Assembly (NCBI GenBank): GCA_012931725.1
Contig: CM022946.1
Location: forward strand, 2,484,189 to 2,548,188
DNA: 64,000 nt
Source of the DNA: Litsea cubeba
Taxonomy: Eukaryota > Streptophyta > Magnoliopsida > Laurales > Lauraceae
Direction: 5' to 3'
Part shown: positions 1-9,800 of the stretch, one piece after another
How positions within the stretch are numbered: position 1 is the first letter of the stretch
Layout of the letters: the number at the start of each line of letters is the position of its first letter
The notes under the pieces: generated by a model
The model's input: only the letters and a program-made list of their open reading frames with translations
Database searches by the model: none
What the model was told of the DNA's origin: nothing
Translations under genes and position numbers: made by a program

Positions 1-299
1 GTGTATCCTATTTCAATAGGGGCACATTCAGATTTGATCCATGATATGGTTAAAATAAATCCATAGCTTGAGATTTCAACCCTAATAACAGATCTTAAAA
101 ATTAAGATAAAGAATGGGCCCCCACCAGTGGCACAACTCTGAAGTCCATCTTGGATGGTCCTGACTCATGGTGCATATGCGCACCGTGCGCTGGTGAAAA
201 TGCTTTGAGTCCCACCAGTGGCAGACTCAAGATTTGAGATCCAAGATTTCCATGTGAGTTTTGGGGATGGGCCTAAATTTTTCATGTGGGTTTTGGAGG
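1..299. other. intergenic, no gene seen
   Basis: No convincing coding signal. The 12-bp word CCCACCAGTGGC occurs twice, near 121 and 211, around a GC-rich stretch (GTGCATATGCGCACCGTGCG). This may be part of a decayed repeat, but no element ends can be defined. Confidence 0.4.
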
Positions 300-405
300 T
301 GGACTTAAGATAAGTTAGCAAAACTTGAATATAAAAATTTAATTAATAATTTTGCATTACAAAAAATAAGAAAAAAAAATTTTAAATAAAATATTTATAA
401 TAATA
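300..405 (+). pseudogene. hAT transposase C-terminal remnant (ZMYM1-like)
   Basis: From about 306 the plus strand reads DKLAKLEYKNLINNFALQK and ends at a TAA shortly after a lysine-rich run. This is the extreme C-terminal tail of plant ZMYM1/TTF-type hAT transposases, and it closely matches the tail encoded on the minus strand near 59495-59610 inside another hAT element. Only the tail is present; the rest would lie to the left of the window if it survives. The assignment rests on the match between the two ends of this window and on family knowledge. Confidence 0.6.
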
Positions 406-856
406 TTTTTTTTTCTTAATGATAAATTTGAATTAAAGAGAAGAGAGGGAACTGGGCAAAAGCCCCAACACAGAGAAAACAGCAAGGGATGGATTACAAA
501 AAGAAAAAACCCAACCCCAGAAGGCAAACCTTCCAAAAGGAAGGGCACTGAACAAAAGAGACAGAAAAACAAGGACACTGCACCCAGCTAAAAGCTACAG
601 GACAACTACCACTGAGCTTACACTTATAATGATATTAAAATATAGAAAAAGTCTCATTTAGAATTATGGCTTTAGGCCTCGAATTGTCTCCGGCCACCCT
701 AGCCCTTGAAGTGTATTTCATTTGCAGGGCGTTTTGTACAACACTTCCTTGGTGTTTTTCACGTACGTGTGTTTTCTTGTTCTACTTGGTGGGTGATTTC
801 ATGTGCAGTTTTGGTGACCCAGTGTAAGTTTATTGTAGAAACCATATTCCAACAGC
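406..856. other. upstream region of the CCT gene
   Basis: An A/T-rich stretch (406-480) follows the hAT remnant; the remainder has no supported ORF. Several GT and AG splice-like sites near 725-850 leave open a non-coding or small coding exon upstream of the CCT exon. A possible acceptor, CCAACAG, lies directly before CATGGCG at the start of the CCT reading frame. Confidence 0.35.
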
Positions 857-1147
857 ATGGCGACCGATGCTCCAACACCTGAAAATGGTAAGGAAATTGA
901 AAACGCCAACATCAGCAGCCAATTTGATCCTACAGTGGGGAGAGAGGAAAGGATCCGAAGGTACAAAGAGAAGAAGAAAAACAGGAAGTTCGAGAAGAAA
1001 ATACGATATGAATCAAGAAAGGTCTATGCAGATCAGCGGCCTAGGATCAAAGGGCGGTTTGTCAAGAGACCGGAGTCCAGTGAGCCGACAACACCCCCAC
1101 CATACAACAACCCGGATCTCCATGGAATGGGATGGTTCCGGCCGTAG
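857..1147 (+). CDS. short CCT-motif protein (complete small gene or last exon)
   Basis: This encodes 96 residues dominated by a CCT motif (residues about 29-72): REERIRRYKEKKKNRKFEKK, then IRYESRKVYADQRPRIKGRF and VKR. The CCT domain of CONSTANS-like, PRR and ASML2/CIA2-type proteins is nuclear and binds DNA or NF-Y subunits; the KEKKKNRKFEKKIRY and RPRIKGRFVKR parts are both intact. There is no B-box or response-regulator domain in frame. The start at 857 is the first in-frame ATG, but CCAACAG just before it is a good splice acceptor, so this may be the 3' exon of a longer gene whose 5' exon I cannot identify. The reading frame closes 24 residues after the motif. The exact subfamily is unresolved. 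Confidence 0.7.
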   Translation: MATDAPTPENGKEIENANISSQFDPTVGREERIRRYKEKKKNRKFEKKIRYESRKVYADQRPRIKGRFVKRPESSEPTTPPPYNNPDLHGMGWFRP

Positions 1148-1173
1148 AAATTAACACCCACTTGAATGTTGGC

Positions 1174-1179
1174 AATAAA
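1174..1179 (+). promoter_or_regulatory. likely polyadenylation signal of the CCT gene
   Basis: AATAAA lies 27 bp after the CCT stop codon. The position and exact match fit a plant near-upstream element, though AATAAA is common in AT-rich DNA. Confidence 0.4.
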
Positions 1180-1559
1180 GAATCACAAACGTGCATGTTA
1201 GTGTTACTTTGATCTATGCAATAGCAATAACCCCTTTCTATAAGGAGAGCCTCTAATTAAGCTTGACCATAACAACGCTATTGGATAGATATCTAGCCCA
1301 GAAATTGATACAGGCCCTAAGTTCACTCAGATTGGACCAAGAAGAAGTAGTCAAGTGACTTCGGTGACAGGTACTAGATCCCTTCGTTGTTTCAGTCAAT
1401 GTGAATGAAAGTGTCATGTTTTTTTTTCTTTTTTTTTGGTAGAAGAGAATTGTCATGGTTAAGAGTTGAATGGGCTAATCAGGTTTCTTTTATATTGCAC
1501 AAAACTCAATGAACACAGCTCTATATATATATATATATATTTATATATGAATAGTAATG

Positions 1560-1657
1560 CTATCTTGTAATATTTTTTGGCATGAATCTTAGACAAACCC
1601 CTGTGGGATAACACAGGGGTTTGTCCAAGATTCATGCCAAAAAATATGTCCAGATAG
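1560..1657. repeat. near-perfect long hairpin
   Basis: The arms at 1570-1605 and 1612-1647 are 36 nt each, complementary at 35 of 36 positions, separated by a 6-nt loop (GGATAA). A further 10 nt on each side (1560-1569 and 1648-1657) pair at most positions. The inner arm contains GACAAACCCCTGTG / CACAGGGGTTTGTC. It lies next to a TA-repeat (1520-1548). It could be a very short foldback MITE or a source of small RNA; no coding signal is present. Confidence 0.75.
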
Positions 1658-2969
1658 ACTTTATTATATATAAATGATCATGATGTGCATTCAAATATTT
1701 GAAGGCATATCTATAATGTCAGTATTTTTAATGAAGTCCAAAAATGTTTCCATGCTCTTGGAAATGTACATTCTAAAATTGGTTAGGCCCACACACCCAC
1801 ACACCATTGAGCTATAAAAATTGGTGAGGCGCCCACACCCCCTACTTATTCGCCAAGGCAGTAAGGCACAGACCACCGAGATATAAAATTGGTTAGATAC
1901 ACCCCAGCTTGACCACCCATACAAAACTGTCATTGGCGCCCTCTGACAGCACTGATCAATTCCAACCACAACATGCACCATCCGTCCATCCCTGACATGC
2001 CCAACAATCCCGTTGATGTCTTTTGTGTTTTGAGACCTTAGAATCTTGAATAAGCAACACGTGGAATTCGTGTTTACTGACCATCTTTGTCACCACACCT
2101 CTTTCTTTTCTCGGCTTTCCTTAGCTCTTGCTTTCCAACTATTAACAATCCAGGGCACGTTTGGTAATAAGAATGAAATCCTCTGTCCAGAGGATTGTTA
2201 AACTCTTCTTATATTATGAATTCCTCCATGGAGATTTCTCACCAAGAAAATCCATGACAATCCATGTTTGATAATATAATATATCCGAATGTTACAATTT
2301 TTTTGCCATTTTCTTGTAATCCGTCATGAATCAAGTCTTAAAATTTGAACCCTAGCCATACTTTCAAAGATGATGGATGATTTAGATTTTCATTGTGGGT
2401 CCCACAATTTAAATTTTCTTAAATTTTCTTTTTTAAGTTGTGGACAATTTTGGCCCCCATAACATAATTTCCAAAGCCCATAAAGTTTCCAGTCTATTAC
2501 CGCCTGTGTGTGTACTCTTTATTCTCATTGTCAACAGCGGAAACCGCCAGGAAATGTTACATTTTGGGGTGATCTATGGTAATAACGTTTTTTATATTTT
2601 TTTTTTCACTATCCATGATGAATTATGACTCCACATTTCACCCCATTGCCGTTTAGGGCCTTCTTAAGGAACTCGACTGTTCCAATTGCACGTATATGGC
2701 CCACAAAAATCCAAATCTCATGATCCAATGTTTTGGAGTGTTTTACAAATATCTGACAAACTACAAACCATCAACAGCTAAAACTTCATTACAGAGCCTT
2801 TTTTTTATCGTTTTAATGCAATTTGCGGTTTGGATTGTAAGTATGGGACCCAAACGTGGGTTTTCAAACAAACAAAGGATAACCCCATAGTTAGCATCAT
2901 TTGCACTATTCATCCGCGTTCCTACTAACACGCAGATTTGCGAAATTTCAAGGGGGGGGTGGGTGGGTC
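1658..2969. other. intergenic, no gene seen
   Basis: Only short, low-complexity ORFs. The sequence at 2153-2170 (GGGCACGTTTGG) resembles a Tourist/hAT-type terminal motif, and TTGCCAAACATGCCC at 3262-3276 resembles it in reverse, but no matching target duplication was found, so no element is called. Confidence 0.4.
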
Positions 2970-3240
2970 CAACCGGCAAATTCATTGCTTGCGAGGATTA
3001 TTGAGATATTTTGAGAAATCACCTCATATAGTCGGATTTGTTACTAACAGTGGGTTTTCCACGATCGTGAAGAAAATATGCAGGGGGGGGGGGGGGGGGG
3101 GGGGGTGGTTCTTTTTACCAAATTCCAACCGGCAAATTCATTGCTTGTGAGGATTATTGAGATATTTTGAGAAATCACCTCATACAGTCGGATTAGTTAC
3201 TAATAGTGGGTTTTCCACGATCGTGAAGAAAATATGCGAG
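2970..3240 (+). repeat. imperfect tandem duplication, 156-bp period, around a G-run
   Basis: A block of about 112 bp starting AACCGGCAAATTCATTGCTT occurs at 2971 and again at 3127 with only a few substitutions. A run of 23 G (3083-3105) sits in the spacer. Both copies end GATCGTGAAGAAAATATGC. The ORFs here are by-products of the repeat. Confidence 0.85.
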
Positions 3241-3715
3241 GATTCCACTACGTTGATCGTTGCCAAACATGCCCTTAATATTCATGAAAAGACTGTGACA
3301 CTACACGCCCCAAAAATCAGAATACCACACTCAAACTGAGCGTGATTGTCCCAAGTTGCGACAATGCCATCATCACTACCAATATCAGGTCTGTGGCTAC
3401 TTTTGAGCTTCAGCAGCCTCCATATTATGCATATGATTCATTGATTCTAAATAATGCGGATCAAACTGAATATCTAACAGCTTTCCATCTTCGAGGACTC
3501 TTCTGGCTTCAGCCCACTATGGCCTCCCAACCCTCCTAGCATCGCTTTGAATTTCTGGAGTGTTATTTGGCATTGCAAAGATTTCAAAATGTCAAATTCT
3601 TGTCAAAGTTATATATAGAAAAGGCTTTTAAATTATCCATATTTTGTTTATTATTTGAATAGCATTTCATCTATATAGAGTTTTGAAATAATCCAAACTT
3701 CTGGCTTAATATAAA
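3241..3715. other. intergenic, no gene seen
   Basis: AT-rich DNA with short ORFs lacking recognisable domains. Confidence 0.4.
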
Positions 3716-4765
3716 TATAAAGAAGAGGATTTTACGGGAAAGGTCCCGGAATATAGCCATTCATTGGACCTAGTCCTTGCAAATTATACAACACTAACGG
3801 TCCGTCATGTACTATTTCGTTTTTTTTTTTTTTCAACTTTGAGAGGAGTGACGCTAACGTCGCTCATATCTAACAGGAGAGACGCTAGCGTCACTCGTCA
3901 CGGCATCTCCTGATCTCTCCTTCTTCCTCTCCTCTTTCTCCACCTCCGATTCCAGGAAGATCAAACATTGTCTTCTGAAGCAGAACCAAATATTGAAGAA
4001 ACTATTGACAGTTTGTGCTGGTGATTACAGAGGTCTCAACATTTGGACCGTGAAGAACCTCAAATATTCTTCTAAGGGTCCATGTTGTAGTGTCATTGAC
4101 GTGATTATTTGAATCAGTTGTCAAGGTCGTCAGCATAAAGGTCAAAGCAACATTAACGATGGTTGAAAGCTTGTCCACATATGGACCCTCCAAAATGGAT
4201 CCAAAGGCTTAAGTAGCTGCCTCTCTTTGCCTCAAATCTGGTGTTTTCTTCTATGAAAGGCAACACAAGGGGAACAATGTCATCCCCGACAGTCCGTGCA
4301 ACCAAACCCAAGCATGTTCCGCCAGCCATTGCAATATTCCAAGCACCTTCATCCTGATCTTGATCCTCTTCCTATTTAAGAAGTGTCTCTAGACGCATGG
4401 GCACCAGAGCAGGAAGTGCCTGCTTGATAAAATAAAAACAAGAAAAATCGACAATGTTTGTGGCGATTAGCTCATGCTACAAGAGAAAGAAAGAAAGGAA
4501 AAGAAAGAAGATGAGGAATAGGAGGAGGAAGAAGAGAAAGAAAGGAAAAGAAAAGAATGGAAGAAGGTGTGACGAGCGACGCATAGGCTGCGACGAGCGA
4601 CGCTAGCGTCGCCCATCGTGACGCTAGCGTCACTAGGAAAAAAGTATAAAAAAATAAAAATAAAAACTGACGGGAAGACCTCTTTAGTGCTGTACATTTT
4701 GTCAGGACCCTTCCGGATAAATGCCTATATTTTGAAACTTTTCCAATAAAATCCTCTATAAAGAA
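3716..4765. mobile_element. Pack-MULE-like element 1 (importin-beta capture)
   Basis: The element spans 3725-4756 and is flanked by a perfect 9-bp direct repeat TATAAAGAA (3716-3724 and 4757-4765), the hallmark length for Mutator-like elements. Its termini are inverted: GAGGATTTTA at the left and TAAAATCCTC at the right, with weaker inverted similarity for about 100 bp more. GACGCTAGCGTC, a perfect 12-bp palindrome, occurs at 3881-3892, 4599-4610 and 4620-4631, with a one-base variant at 3850. The interior is an antisense piece of a host importin-beta gene. No transposase is encoded, so it is non-autonomous. Confidence 0.88.
3985..4500 (-). pseudogene. KPNB1: captured importin subunit beta-1 fragment
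   Basis: On the minus strand, translated pieces match the HEAT-repeat region of plant importin-beta, the nuclear import receptor: FIKQALPALVPM near 4440-4410, then EEDQDQDEGAWNIAMAGGTC and LGLVARTVGDDIVPL, then (4193-4002) VDKLSTIVNVALTFML, NNHVNDTTTWTLRRIFE and HGPNVETSVITSTNCQ. It covers roughly 170 codons from the middle of a protein of about 870. It is dead: an in-frame TAG at 4374-4372 where the family has Gln, a frameshift in the ...ENT... region, and a TAA in the shifted frame where Tyr is expected. No intron is visible. It lies wholly inside the TIR element, so it is transduplicated rather than a local gene. Confidence 0.85.
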
Positions 4766-5034
4766 AAGTCCAAAGAGTCCATCATTAGTTTTGTGCCTTT
4801 CAAAAGAATCCTTACCTAACTTGCATATTTTGTGCTTTCATGAGCATTTCGTGATTTTGATTCTCAATGAAAAAAAGGAGTTGCTTAGTTGATTGGCAAT
4901 CCCGCCACATATCCAGATGAGGATCCCAGACGCCCCACCTCTCTCTCTCTCTGCACAAAACTCGTGTGCTCTTCAAAGTAGCCAACAGAACCAACTATAC
5001 TGATTAACCGGTTGCATGGACTGTCTACGACGGG

Positions 5035-5621
5035 GAAGCCATTAGAGGTGGCAAAATATAATCCGACCCGCCAACCCAACCCGACCCGACCCGCGTATTA
5101 CCCGCTTAACCCGACCCGTTTAATAGGCGGGTCGGTCACGGGTCAAGTATTCATGACCCACCATTAAACGGGTCGGGTTAGGCTTGACCCGCATAACCCG
5201 CTTATTTAAGCTAAAATTAAATTTGATTATTTTAATGCATAGGCTAAAAAAGAATAAATGGACCTTAACCAATACAGCCCCACACTTTTTATTAATGGAA
5301 AGCAAGGTAATGCGCATCAAATGATTGTTGAAATAAGATTAGACCAAATTTGATCTTAAAAGTCAGTTTTGGTCAAGCATAGAACCATAGTTGAGTCGAT
5401 TTATTTACATGATGGATGTGGGTTATTCGGGTCGACCTGGCCCGTATAACCCGCAATGGTTATGCGGGTCGGGTCGGGTTGACCCATTGTGGGTGCGGGT
5501 TAGGGGTTTCTGACCCGTTTAATAAACGGGTCGGATGCGGGTTAGACTTGTATAACCCATTTAATAAACGGGTCCGACCCGTTTACTACAACCCGACCCG
5601 ATTGCCACCTCTAGAAGCCAT
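5035..5621. mobile_element. hAT-type MITE with 8-bp target duplication
   Basis: The element at 5043-5613 has termini TAGAGGTGGCAAAATATAAT and, in reverse complement, TAGAGGTGGCAATCGGGTCG. It is flanked by identical 8-bp repeats GAAGCCAT (5035-5042, 5614-5621). The interior is packed with GGGTCGGGT / ACCCGACCC and GGGTTAT words in both orientations, typical of this non-autonomous hAT class. It has no coding capacity. Confidence 0.9.
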
Positions 5622-6415
5622 CCATGCAATATGAGATGTCACTTAATGTAATTTTTGGAATCAGATTGATCTCAAAAGCTAAAACCAATGGGACTGGTTC
5701 CATAAACTGAGCCTCGTGTGACGAACTAAGGAACTCACTTAAAAAAAAAAAAAAAAAAAATCTGTTCTAATCCAATGGAATTTTCTTATTTGGTGAAATA
5801 ACTTTTTGAAGAAAAATAACATAACATGTATATTATTTATTCAACATTAAATAATAATTTATTTAAAGAAATAAAAAATGAAAGAGTTGAAGAGTTTTGG
5901 GTTGAAATGGACAAGAGTGAGGAAAAGTGGGAGGAGTTTTCCGAGGAAATCTATTTCCCATACCCCCCAATAGAAACCCATTTCCACAATTATCAAGGAA
6001 AATGTTGACGAAGCAGGAAAGCGTTTCCGTGGAATTGTTCCGCACCAAACGCCTGAAAACTGAGTTTTCCACGGAAAACCACACACTTTTCCCCTTTCCG
6101 CGGAAAAGTGTGTGTACACAAACATGCCCTGAGGAAACAAAACAAAAACATAGGAAACTACCTTCCACATTGTTCTACAGTAGGGTTGTAGGCAGTTCTA
6201 GAAATAAGCTGCAAGTAAAACAAGAACAAGCAGTTTATAAAATTCTCCCAACCAGTAAAATTGCCGGCCACAGCATAAGAACTATAAAAAAAAAAAGGGG
6301 CCTTCTGAGTAACATCCGAGTCTGTCAGCACACTCAATGGTTCTCTCCTCACCAAAATTCCCTTGAGTAAACTAAAATCCAAAACAAACAGTAAGAGAAA
6401 GACCAACCACCAAGA
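5622..6415. other. intergenic and 3' flank of RPL15
   Basis: The sequence near 5920-6110 (TTTCCGCGGAAAAGTG and related TTTCC/GGAAA words) looks like an old MITE, but no ends are definable. The last few hundred bases before 6416 should include the RPL15 3' UTR. Confidence 0.4.
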
Positions 6416-7841
6416 TCAACGATAGCGGCGAAGAGATAGGGTGTTGTTTCTCTTCCAGGTTGCTCTCCGAGATGGCCGTGCCTTGTGATGCAAGTGGCCT
6501 TTCCCACGGAGGCCCCTGTACTTCTTTCCAGCAGATGTAAGTCCCCGGAGCTCCCTGTGCTTGTGGACTGGCTTGCAGATCCAGTTAATCCTGGGATCAT
6601 TACGGATAGCATTATGAGCTGCATCAACCAGGATTATCTCATAATATTTGTAGGTCGAATCCTGCGGCAAACAACACAGGAGAATAGCTTATTGGTTAGT
6701 AAGTCATAGCAGAAATGCCAGCCAAACAAGTACATGGAAGGGTGCAGCAATCCTGCTAACCTCATTAATCCAATAGGAGTTAAGAACCTTTAGACCTCCC
6801 AATTTCCGACCTGCTCTTTCCTCTGCTACTGATCTTTTGTTGCGTTGGAACTTCAGTTGAGTGATACCTTGGTTTGTGGGCTTACCATATACAATACCCT
6901 TGGGAACAGGCCTCTTGCGACCACCACGTCTAACACGGACACGGTAAATCACATATCCCTAGACAAATCACAGTGGTAAAGAAAAATCATTCACCCACCC
7001 CTTTTCCAAACCAATGTAGCCTAAGCATTTGCATTACGCTTCAATTTCAATACATCAATACAATTCAGTTGTTCCCTTAGATCTCTTTCTCCAGGGTCTC
7101 TCACCATCCCAGCATTTCCAAGATCAATCCAAGGGGGGTCCCAAAGTAAACCCACATTTCAAGTGGATGGATTTATGACCAATCCACATTTTTCTGCACT
7201 GTTACATTCCTTTCACAGTTTAAGAAACTGTGGTGTCCAATCCAATAATTATGCTAATATAAGCTACAGGTGATAGAAAAAAAAAAATTGGGGGAGAAGG
7301 AAGTCTACCTGCTTAGCCTTGTATCCCAACCTGCGAGCTTTATCAGGACGAGTGGGATGAGTTACACGAACAATTGCTGGATGCTGCCTGTACTCCCAGC
7401 ACCTCACCCTCTGCAAGAACCGCATTACATCGGACTGCTTCTTCCTCCAAAGCTCCGAAACATACTTGTAAGCCCCTAAACAACAACAACAACAAATCAA
7501 GAAAACATAGAGCCTTGTTCCAAACACATTCAGAGCCCTAACTATACACAGCGAACAAAGACTGACATGAATACAAAAAGGGCAAAAATGAGAATTTATC
7601 GATCAATTCGATGAAAACCAAGCATCTACATTGAATCAGAAGCAGAAAAATCACAGCTTTCCGATCTATCAGATCAAGAACCCTAACCCCATCGGAAGGA
7701 GAGGAAGAGAAATCGAATCCAATGCACGAAAAGCCTCAAAACATGATCAATCCATGCATCAACGGAATGCTTTCTGAGAAATGGAGAGAATCAGATGCAA
7801 TTAGAAATGAATCAATAAGCAAACAGTAGATTCTTACCCAT
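6416..7841 (-). CDS. RPL15: 60S ribosomal protein L15 (eL15)
   Basis: Four exons on the minus strand: 7841-7838 (only ATGG), 7475-7309, 6958-6761 and 6661-6416, all with GT-AG introns. They join to 204 residues plus stop, the usual eL15 length. Recognisable stretches are GAYKYVSELWRKKQSDVMRF at the N-terminus, VRVRRGGRKRPVPKGIVYGK, NSYWINE|DSTYKYYE across the last junction, and the basic C-terminus ARPSRRATWKRNNTLSLRRY. eL15 is a core protein of the large ribosomal subunit, made in the cytosol and assembled in the nucleolus. The four-base first coding exon was chosen because ATGG plus GGGCTTAC restores MGAYKY exactly. No disruption is seen, so it should be functional. Confidence 0.96.
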
Positions 7842-7936
7842 CGCGAGGAGATTTCGCTCGTCGGGCTCTCTAAGGTTTTAGTTCGTCTTGTCTGCGGCAT
7901 TTGGATGACATAGTACTGATAGTAGCAGACTTATAA

Positions 7937-7945
7937 TTAGGGTTT
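7937..7945 (-). promoter_or_regulatory. telo-box upstream of RPL15
   Basis: AAACCCTAA on the minus strand, about 96 bp upstream of the RPL15 ATG. Telo-boxes are a known hallmark of plant ribosomal-protein and translation-factor promoters, so position and gene type agree. Confidence 0.65.
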
Positions 7946-8052
7946 TACGAGTGCGTCTAGCTGCATGACATCTTAGCCGTTCATTTTCTTTTTCTTTTTT
8001 TTTTTGAACGAATCTTGTCCGTCTGTGCCCAACCTATCCAAAGTGTCGCAGA

Positions 8053-8077
8053 TGGGCCACCAGCCCTGGGCTGGGCC
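8053..8077. promoter_or_regulatory. site II (TGGGCY) cluster upstream of RPL15
   Basis: TGGGCC (8053-8058), TGGGCT (8067-8072) and TGGGCC (8072-8077) cluster about 210-240 bp upstream of the RPL15 start. Site II elements are recognised by TCP-class factors and usually accompany telo-boxes in plant ribosomal-protein promoters. Function is inferred from motif and position only. Confidence 0.5.
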
Positions 8078-9072
8078 GGATCTCATCCAACCCCTTTAGT
8101 TTCTATATTGAACCATCAAAACATTCCCTTTGATTGGGGAATGTTTGTTGAAATACATTTTGGTTAGGTTTTCTTTGCAAGTCGCAAAAGCACCAAAAGT
8201 GCCATATCACCCTTTGGATTACCATTTCTATGGAAGAGTAATGCAGATTTTCAAGTAGAAAAGTAGATGTCACTTAATGGTAAAAATGAGGTCAAGTAAA
8301 AATTATATAAATAAGGAGGATGTTCTTGTGCATCTTTTCCTTACCATATGGTAACGGGCAAATTTAATGGGGCCCACCTAGGGATCCACTAATCATTGTA
8401 TTTGTGGGGGATGGGAAGAGACACCTTGGATGAGACCATATATCAAATTTGTGGTCAATCTCATGCCTCTAACCCCTTCATTCGTGGCCCACAAATTTAA
8501 TAATTTTATATTAAAAAAAATTTGACCCTCGATCCAACGGTCCAATCCATTTGGATTGGTAAAAATTCAAAGGGTCTAATGTACTTAAGGGGGTTCCATG
8601 TGTGTGGATGCTTCGGATGTGTTATAAAGTCAACCCTACTATGTTGTCCCTCACCATAACATGATGAGGAATTGATGTACATGAATATTTCTCATATAAA
8701 TAATATGGTAAAGTAAAATGGAAGAGAGAAGTGATAAAATACTTGTTTTTCATATTGACTTTATTTTATCATATTTTATAATGATTCAATTTTGACACAT
8801 CAAATTCTATGAAATGCTTGTGAAGGTTCTTTTCCACGAAAGTTAAACCCAAACTTCCTTGGTTTTTGCTGCTTAGGTTGTTCAGTGTAGAAGATATCGG
8901 CATCAAATCTAAATTATAATCTTTGTGCTATTTTTTCACGTGAAAGAATTTTTTTCGCAAGAGAGTGTGCGCTTCAACTATCAAAAAAAAGTTCAACACA
9001 TTTTCACGTTTCCACGAAAGTTACACAAACAAGCCGTTATACATTCATTCTCTACATATTATAATTATATAA
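8078..9072. other. intergenic, no gene seen
   Basis: AT-rich, with scattered GTGGGCCC-type words and no coding or element boundary that I can define. Confidence 0.4.
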
Positions 9073-9215
9073 CTCCAAGGGGAAGCTCAGTTGACCTAGG
9101 ACCACGGTTTGCATCCGGAAGTTGTAGGTTCCAAACTACACTACCACACTGTGACTATAGGAGAGTTTACCCAGCTTTTTTCTGAACTCGGAAGGAATAG
9201 TTCAACCAAAAAAAT
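9073..9215 (+). mobile_element. decayed tRNA-derived SINE
   Basis: The text GAAGCTCAGTTGACCTAGGA, then CCACGGTTTGC, GTAGGTTCCAAACTACACTA and CCACACTGTGACTATAGGAG, parallels the better-preserved SINE at 58992 block by block: A-box-like GCTCAGTTG, B-box-like GGTTCCAAAC, then a shared non-tRNA tail. No target duplication was found here, so the ends are approximate. Confidence 0.65.
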
Positions 9216-9800
9216 TAAGAATCCTCCTATAGCCAAAAATATATATATTATATCAAATTAATAAGGTGTCCTTTTAAGGTGTCAGTGCTCTCAAATTTTA
9301 TAGAAAATAGATCCTCCAAACATAGACGAATCAGGGGATCCGGATCCAATTTTATAGTGCCACATCATCACTTTTACAAAGGTCATGTGGCATCATTAGC
9401 TACCTAAAGAAAATATATTCAAAGAGAGGTCACTTCTGAAAATCAATGTAAAAAACTCCACACGCTTGAAACACTCATAGGTGAAGATTACAGAGATGGG
9501 ACCATAGGACAAGGACCGGTAATTATCCTTTTTCTATCTAATCCATTATCCATACACCTAAAATCACACTACTTTCGACGGTTAGATTGACAAGCACGTG
9601 TGCCAGACCACATCCAATACGTGGCTCAGAAACCCACTACACATCTCTTGTCCCATTCATGTCCTTGTGAAATCAATGGATGATGATGGCAAAATCAAAG
9701 AAAGATTTTTTTTTTCCGCAAAGATCCCTCCCCCAAACAGAGGAAAGATAAGGAATTCTTTCCCTTGTTGGGACTTTGGGGGAGAGCCGGGAAGAGAGAT
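9216..9800. other. intergenic and 5' region of the next gene
   Basis: No gene or defined element. The last 100 bp should contain the 5' UTR of the gene starting at 9801. Confidence 0.4.

Noticed and set aside
2153..3276. Possible Tourist-like element with GGGC(A)YGTTTGG ends
   Set aside because: The ends are only loosely similar and no 3-bp or 8-bp target duplication was found.
4467..4697. Ser/Phe-rich ORF on the minus strand
   Set aside because: Caused by an AAAG/GGAAAG purine tract within Pack-MULE 1.
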